From Chondrilla cf. caribensis (lineage: Eukaryota > Porifera > Demospongiae > Chondrillida > Chondrillidae): a stretch of 64,000 bases of DNA. The stretch is taken from contig OZ026551.1 of assembly GCA_964020155.1 (NCBI GenBank), positions 3,202,518 to 3,266,517 on the forward strand, given 5' to 3'. A program made the position numbers and the translations under genes. The first letter of the stretch is position 1. Each line of letters opens with the position of its first letter. Below are positions 57,526-64,000 of the stretch, one piece after another. The notes under the pieces are model-generated. The model did no database searches. It saw only the letters and a program-made list of their open reading frames with translations, and had not been told where the DNA came from.

Positions 57526-58800
57526 TCACTGGTGGTCACAGTTACTAAGTAGTGGACTCTCCATATGCATAATAACATGTTGTACATATGTTTATAATAA
57601 TTTCATTCTTGTATATATGTATGCATACATAGAAAAAAAACACTATGCTACATATAGTTGGAATAGTATAAATCCAACCAGGAGTGTGATCAAATCTGAT
57701 TAGGCTACGTAGGTGTATGTGCATTGCGTATAGTATTTCATTATAGTATTTCATTTTATGAGAATAATTTGATTTGCAATTGAATAATAATGTACTGTAT
57801 TAATTTTACTGTATTATAGTGCAAATGGAAATATAGTGCTTATATAGTACATGGAAATAGCAAATGGAAATATAGTGCTTATATAGTACATATATACATA
57901 CACAGATTATTATGAAGGTATAGGATACAGAATTATATATAATATTATTATTATTATATTTTAGAACTTGAGAGGGATCTGGTAGAATGAATTCATATAT
58001 TATTATTATGTACATATATTATACTAATTATTATTATGTATTAAATATTATTATGTATTATAATATAATAATATTATAATACTTATAGTGTGATAAAAAA
58101 TATATAATAAAATACTATTATAATATATAGAAAATTGCTTTTGTTCCATCCACTCCTTTCCAATGAGTTCTGCTGGAGGCCCAGATGGCCTGAAATTGAA
58201 CTGAAATTGCTTTGATTAATATTGACCATATTACACAGACAGGGCTTACATTAATAACTCGATAACAGCAATAATAGCAATTGTGATTTAATTTCTCAGA
58301 GTTGAACTATTATTTTATATGTGCAGCTATGGCCGGGGAAAAGAATTTGCAAGATTCCTTGAATTTCAAAGATGACACCTTAATAAGTCCAATTCATGTC
58401 ATGTTTTGCAATCCTATTCTGTTCACCAGGTAAACATGACCTTTGTATGTATGTATTGGTGCCATTAGCAAAGTAACATAAAACTGGTTGGTGCAAGTAT
58501 ACATACATACAGTACGCACATCCACCATCTACGTACATGCACTCAACTTTCTTTTAGGTGATGGAGACAAGGGGGTATTTTTCTTCTAAAGCTCTTTGGA
58601 GAAATCACCCCCTCCTGACTAGGTCTGGAGATTTTATGTTTGTCTTCATTTTTTGAATATGTCTGTATATATAATAGCATTGCATTCAAATTGTGCTCCC
58701 TTTCCCATTTACATAAATGCGACTGACTACCAGACTGAGAGAACTAATTTCTTTAACACTTTTAGTGTCATGTACGGAAATGAACCCCAGCCCAGAGGGC

Positions 58801-58950
<150 letters not shown>

Positions 58951-59918
58951 CACGTATGCATACATACCATTATGCACACATATTATGCACACACACCATC
59001 ATACACATACGCAAACCATCACAATAAAATGTCACATGGATGTGTATACAATACATCCACATGTGCAATTGTACATACATGTACTCACACATGTACATTC
59101 ATACATGCATACTGATTGATGTGTACATCCAAATATATGCACGTGCCAATACATGCATGCACACACATGGATGCATATACTTGCACGCATGTGTATACAT
59201 CTACATACGTACATTTGTGCTTTGCAAGTAAGTCAAAAACACTCCATATGGCTACTCTCTCTATAGTGCTAAATCAGTCATTAACATAATATTATTGAGT
59301 TACTTTGTCGTAATAAGCTCAAAATGATATCATAGCCGTCTTTGATCTGTAGTCTCTCCTCATTTTTAGTACTTTGAAATGACACAGTTCATTTTAATTA
59401 TATATATCACACAATTTGCAGAGGTATCATGTTACTGAATATTAAGAAGTACTACCACTGTTGCTACTCAATGCAGCAGGTTGTCCATATGACAAGTAGC
59501 CATCAGGGAGACTATTACATCAATGATGTTGAAGCTAGCTCACTCTCCCTCTAGCTGGTCATATCAATTTTAAAGACATTTGTCACTTTTCATGACAACT
59601 ATCTAAAGTTTTTACAGATACACAAACGTCAATCCTAATCCTACCTGTACCTACCCTGCCTGCCATTGGTCTGATCGAGGCTATTTATAGATGAGGGTTT
59701 AATTACTACAAAAATAATTAATTTTAGTTATACCGTATCAAATTTAATATCAAAGTCCACAATTTAGGAGCTAGAAGACCCCATTTTGTTGGACCAGCAT
59801 ATGAGCTTGGGTGGAATAGCAGGTCCCCGAGCAAGGGTAGAGTATCCCGTTCCAGTCGATACAGTCACGTGATATGAAGGTGACCAGAACATGGCATTGC
59901 CGATTCATCCGAAGATAT

Positions 59919-59996
59919 TGTCGAATCGGGCGATCGGCAATTTCGATCTATCGAAGCGATCGAATCGGGCGATTCGGCAATTTCGATCGCGGCGGA
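59919..59996. repeat. Two-copy repeat rich in CGATCG and CGAATCGGGCGAT words
   Basis: The unit TCGAATCGGGCGAT(C/T)CGGCAATTTCGATC occurs twice, about 35 bp apart, some 70-140 bp before the D start codon. It is absent upstream of B, although the last 50 bp before both start codons (TTTCACAAGACTACTTCTG) are the same. Confidence 0.65.
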
Positions 59997-60061
59997 AAGT
60001 GTCCTTGTGGGCCACCGTAGTTTCACAAGACTACTTCTGTTTATCTCAATTCGTTACATCG

Positions 60062-63000
60062 ATGGAGCAGATGTGTCTGAGAACTGTTTTCGTTCTGTTA
60101 CTCCTTGTTTCGTTCCAACGAGGTAGATCCCAAGCACCTGGGGACGAAAACGAATTTTGTCTGAACTTGAATGAACTTAACCCGCCAAGTTACAGAGAAC
60201 CGAACAGAGAGATACTGTTCGATTCATACAACTATCCTGCTCTGGTAGAGCGTGTTATTGACGTTACCAACCCGTCAGTGCACAATGTTCAACCGGTGTT
60301 CACTCGATACATTTTAGAAGGATCTTTGGTGAGTTACTAGAACTGTTGCAGTATTCGTGAGTCTTGATGGATACGCCTAATTTACCCCAGTGTGAGCTAC
60401 ATTAGACAGCCTGACTCATCGGCTGTGGTGATGATCGGTATCGTCTATTTTTTCTGTTTGTTCATCTCACTCACATGCAGAATTGGCAACAACAACGGCC
60501 TGGTGGGAACTGTAGAGTTGAAGTATTCAACTGCAAGGTTGCTAGTGATGGTAGTGCAGGATCTAATGTCGAGGAGGACAACTGGGTGGTCACTCAGCAT
60601 GTGAAGGTTTCAAGGACTGTTCGAGAGCCTCGCGTGTTCCTCAGGTTCACCCTCACAAGATGTCCGAGTAATGCCGGAACTACATGTCGTGACAGTTTCG
60701 CCTTGTACATCGTGCCGTCCAATGTCAGCTCCGGCATAAGTCAAGCCGATGTGATGACGTTTTCAAGTACTCTTAGCCCGATTCGAATCACCGGGTTAGA
60801 TAGTACAGCTACGTCTAAATACCACAGTATTACACGAGGGTCCTTGACAGGATATGAAGGCTTCCGTATAGCTTTACGGAACGAGAACGCTTGCGTGACA
60901 ATACACAGAATACAAGTGCTGTACTGGATTTGCCCAGCAGGCAGGCAGGGGCTGGCCTATGTGGATACAGTTGGAGAACCAAACGATGTGGGAACCTTCA
61001 GGTGTGTCGGTAATTCCTCCCTGATTGACCCAACTAAAAATGAAAGTCTCTGTAAAGTGAGTACAACAGGCAACGAGGAATCTGCAGATTGGGTGACTCT
61101 CGGTGGAGGAGCAGTTAGCTTGTCCCAAGCTTGTGGATGTGACCCTGGGTTTGGTTCTATGCAAATAAACGGAGAGGACCAGTGTCAAGGTTAGCTCAAC
61201 ATTTCATGCGTTTTTTCATATGTATTAAATTTATTCAATAATTTGAAAGGGAGGGAGGGAGGGAGGAGCTGTAGGTCTAGTATTTTAAACTTCATACGAT
61301 AATTGTGTTTCCTACAAATGTCTGCGTGATTGAACCAACATCAAAAACCCACATCCAACACAGCAGAACATGCTAGAAAGCCTTTCACCAATACCACTTT
61401 GCATGATTTCACCAGCTTGTGTGTGCACATGTGCTCTGCTGTAAGGTGCACCATGTATTGCTGTTAAAGGTCTGTTGTACTGTGCATGTGTACACTATGT
61501 TGGATGAATCCCACCTTAGTACTGTACATACATACCATAGTGGGAATTTTATACACTTTGTACTTGCTTGTAAAATGTATAAATTTTCACAGCAAGTACT
61601 GTGAGAGGAGCCATGTGTCTTATCTCAGCCCCCTCAGTGATAGCCATATCTGAAAGTGGAGCCGTGTTTATGGGTCCATTTCACACCCTCACTTTCGTTT
61701 GTTACATAATGTGCATATGCGACTATTGTTAACCATTCAACTGAACTATCAGGTTGATATGCTTGACTGGTCTGTGTGTGTAGAGCTAAGGGTGTGAATG
61801 CACTGCTGAGGTGTTTCGGTATCACTGTTTGCTGAGTCCAAAGTACAGCAAACACAGGCGAAGGGATATTATCAATATACAGTGCCAGTACACACACTGA
61901 CAAATGTTGTGTGTATGTGAACAATGTTTGTTCTAGTTGTGGTAGACTGTAGTGAGTGAACCTCCATAATCTACCCACATGTTGAGATCTCCCCATCATT
62001 GCAGACTGCACTGAGTGAACCTCTATAATCTACCCACATGTTGAGATCTCCCCATCATTGTGGACTGTACTGATTCAAAGGTACGTGTGACTTCCTTCAC
62101 TTACAGAGTGTCTTCCAGGAATGTTCAAAGAAAAAGTGGCGAATGTTCCATGTTCTCCTTGTCCTGAGAGGAGCTTTGCTAACTCAACTGGCACTGTGTC
62201 TTGTCAGTGCAAGAAGGGCTACTACAGAGGAGAGAATGAAACAGCTTCACTTCCATGTGCACGTGAGTACTCCACACAGTACACAGTACATACAGTACAC
62301 ACAATACACACAGTACATACAGTACACACAGTATATACCGTACATACAGTACACACAGTACATGCAGTACACACAGTACATACAGTGCACACATTACATA
62401 CAGTACACACAGTACACACAGTACACACAGTACACACGGTACACACCGTACATACAGTCTATACGGTACATACAGTATACACAGTAGATACAGTATGCAT
62501 ATGCATACACACCATCATGCACACATATGCACATACACCATCATACACATACACAAACCATCACAATAAAATGTCACACTGATGAGTATACATTACTTAC
62601 TATGTGCTGTATATACTGTATATACTGTATATACTTGTTTCTGTTAGGAGTTGTGATCACAAGGTATTTTATCAGTGCAACATCAGTACAGTTGCTATGG
62701 GAACCTTCATCAGACAATACAGTTGTTAGTGGAACCTGTTGTTTGAATAAAACAATACCATCGTCTTGTGAGACATCCTCATCAACACTGAATAATGGTT
62801 CAGTGACTATCATTTATTTGGAGGAATTCACAGAGTATGTGTGTTATATCAATGACAGGTCTCGTGATGTCTCAGTAATGACCTCCAGTGCCAGTGAGTT
62901 TGAGACTATTCCTGTTGACTTCGACACTTTGTATGTAATGGAATGTTGCTGCTTCCTCAGAACCTTCTGGTCCTCCACTTGATGTTACTCTGACTGTACT

Positions 63001-64000
63001 GGAAATGACCTCATTACAGCTTTCTTGGAGCATGCCAAATGAGACAGACAGGAATGGTATCATCACAGGCTACTATGTGGAGTGCTTGGGTGAGGGTATC
63101 CCCAGGGGACCTACAGAGACAGGGACAACTACTATGACATTCTCCAATCTTCCACACCACACAATGTATGCATGTCGTGTTGCTGCTGTTAACGTCAATG
63201 GTACTGGTCCATACAGCATGTACATGAACATCACTACACCCCAGGGTGGTGAGTTGTTGGTGTCTGCTGGGTTTATATCTGTCTTCACAGATTAATAAAT
63301 TTCCATGTGAGATTTACAGTGATGTGTAATGTTATCCCCTCAGCCCCTGGACCAGTGGACATCACAGTGAGCAAAGTTGACAATGATGTTCAGGTCAGTG
63401 TGTCCTGGAGTCTCCCTGACCCTCTCAATGGAGTCGTCACCAAATATACGGTGAAATACAGGGAGCATGCCAGTCAGGATGACAACACACTGAACACCAA
63501 TGAATCTACTCGTGAGATTGAGATAAGTGGACTTGGTGAGTACGATCATGTGAATAATACGTATGTGTGTACATGTATGTATATGTATGTACCTACCTAC
63601 CTACAGATGTACGTATGTAGATGTGAATATATTTACTAATTATCAAATGTATACATATGTAAATCAATTATGTTTTGTTAATTCTCTAATGCATCCAATA
63701 GTCCCTGGCGTCCCTTACAGTGTTGCAGAGATAGCAGAAACAGGAGGAGGTGCTGGTGAAGAAAGTGAACGGACACTGTTCTTCTCCAAAGAACTAAGTA
63801 TGTTGTTACTATTTTGTTACTATTTTATTGTGTATTGTATGTATCGAATCCTGTTCAGATGGTATGTATGTAATGATGACTATGTATACTTGATACCATC
63901 CAAACCTGATCCATGGTTGGTTTGTGTTGTCCTCCATCCACTGTAGTGCCCACAGTAGCAGTGAGGGGGGTCAATGTTGAGAGATTGTCCTCTAGTGAAA
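60062..64000 (+). CDS. Receptor D: Eph-type head, Eph-type Cys-rich exon, FN3 stalk; truncated by the window edge
   Basis: Exons: 60062-60328, 60481-61189, 62107-62262, 62648-62893, 62961-63248, 63344-63535, 63702-63797, 63947 to beyond 64000. The start at 60062 (MEQMCLRTVF) is chosen because the same start opens receptor B; the frame also extends upstream to an ATG at 59,891 that would bury the signal peptide. Eph ligand-binding head as in B, then CLPGMFKEK, VPCSPCPERSFANSTGTVSC, QCKKGYYRGENE and LPCA, matching the Eph Cys-rich GCC2-type segment, then FN3a, FN3b, FN3c and the start of FN3d. This is the full Eph-type layout before the TM. The cytoplasmic end is not visible; by analogy with B a tyrosine tail is expected. 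Confidence 0.87.
62107..62262 (+). other. Eph-type Cys-rich exon (receptor D)
   Basis: A 156-bp symmetric phase 1 exon with six cysteines in the order C-LPGMFK, PC-SPC-PERSF, SC-QC-KKGYYRG, LPC. This equals the segment between ligand-binding and FN3 domains in Eph receptors. It is absent from receptor B. Confidence 0.85.
62275..62490. repeat. Minisatellite of 8-bp units (ACAGTACA type)
   Basis: Repeats of GTACACACAGTACATACA with variants fill the intron right after the Cys-rich exon of receptor D. The long frames through it (VHTVHT type) are artefacts. Confidence 0.85.

Noticed and set aside
59891..60061. Upstream ATG at 59,891 as the start of receptor D
   Set aside because: It would put 57 charged residues before a clear signal peptide, and receptor B has no equivalent; the shared MEQM start at 60,062 is better.

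Overview
This 64 kb window is animal nuclear DNA. The genes are split into short exons with GT-AG introns, and the families are metazoan: MRCK kinase, receptor-type tyrosine phosphatase (RPTP), Eph-type ligand-binding domains, FN3 and Ig-like modules. An early-branching animal, most likely a sponge, fits best: there is an intronless beta-helix/multi-TM surface protein of a type I recall from sponges and other marine invertebrates, and expanded FN3/Eph-type receptors. The species is inference. Introns are full of CA/GT tracts and of the palindromic word TACGTA. All exon boundaries were read by eye from frame, splice signals and family conservation.

Layout. (1) 1-9203, minus: 5' two thirds of an MRCK/CDC42BP kinase gene, 25 exons from the start codon to the edge of the PH domain. 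(2) 9733-13880, minus: a four-exon divergent ATG8/LC3-like gene without a C-terminal glycine. (3) 13952-17992, plus: an intronless 1346-residue membrane protein whose start codon is only 71 bp from that of the ATG8-like gene. (4) About 18.7-21.3 kb, minus: a dead reverse-transcriptase element. (5) 21817-37303, minus: an RPTP with signal peptide, Ig-like domain, four FN3 domains, TM, active-looking D1 and degenerate D2. (6) 39445-64000, plus: four tandem receptor genes, here A to D, alternating Ig-headed (A, C) and Eph-headed (B, D). All four share the FN3 stalk of the RPTP; in A, B and C the TM exon and a short kinase-less tail with clustered tyrosines are also seen, while D runs off the window. 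The spacers hold a small-GTPase pseudogene, an element with long inverted repeats, an orphan FN3 exon and duplicated flanks.

Main point. The RPTP and the plus-strand genes use nearly the same ectodomain exons, all bounded by phase 1 introns, but different heads (Ig-like or Eph ligand-binding) and different cytoplasmic ends (tyrosine phosphatase or tyrosine-motif tail). This is a compact paired-receptor cluster made by shuffling symmetric exons: one member could remove phosphate and the others could carry it. Ligands and function are unknown; self/non-self recognition or an Eph-like adhesion system are hypotheses.
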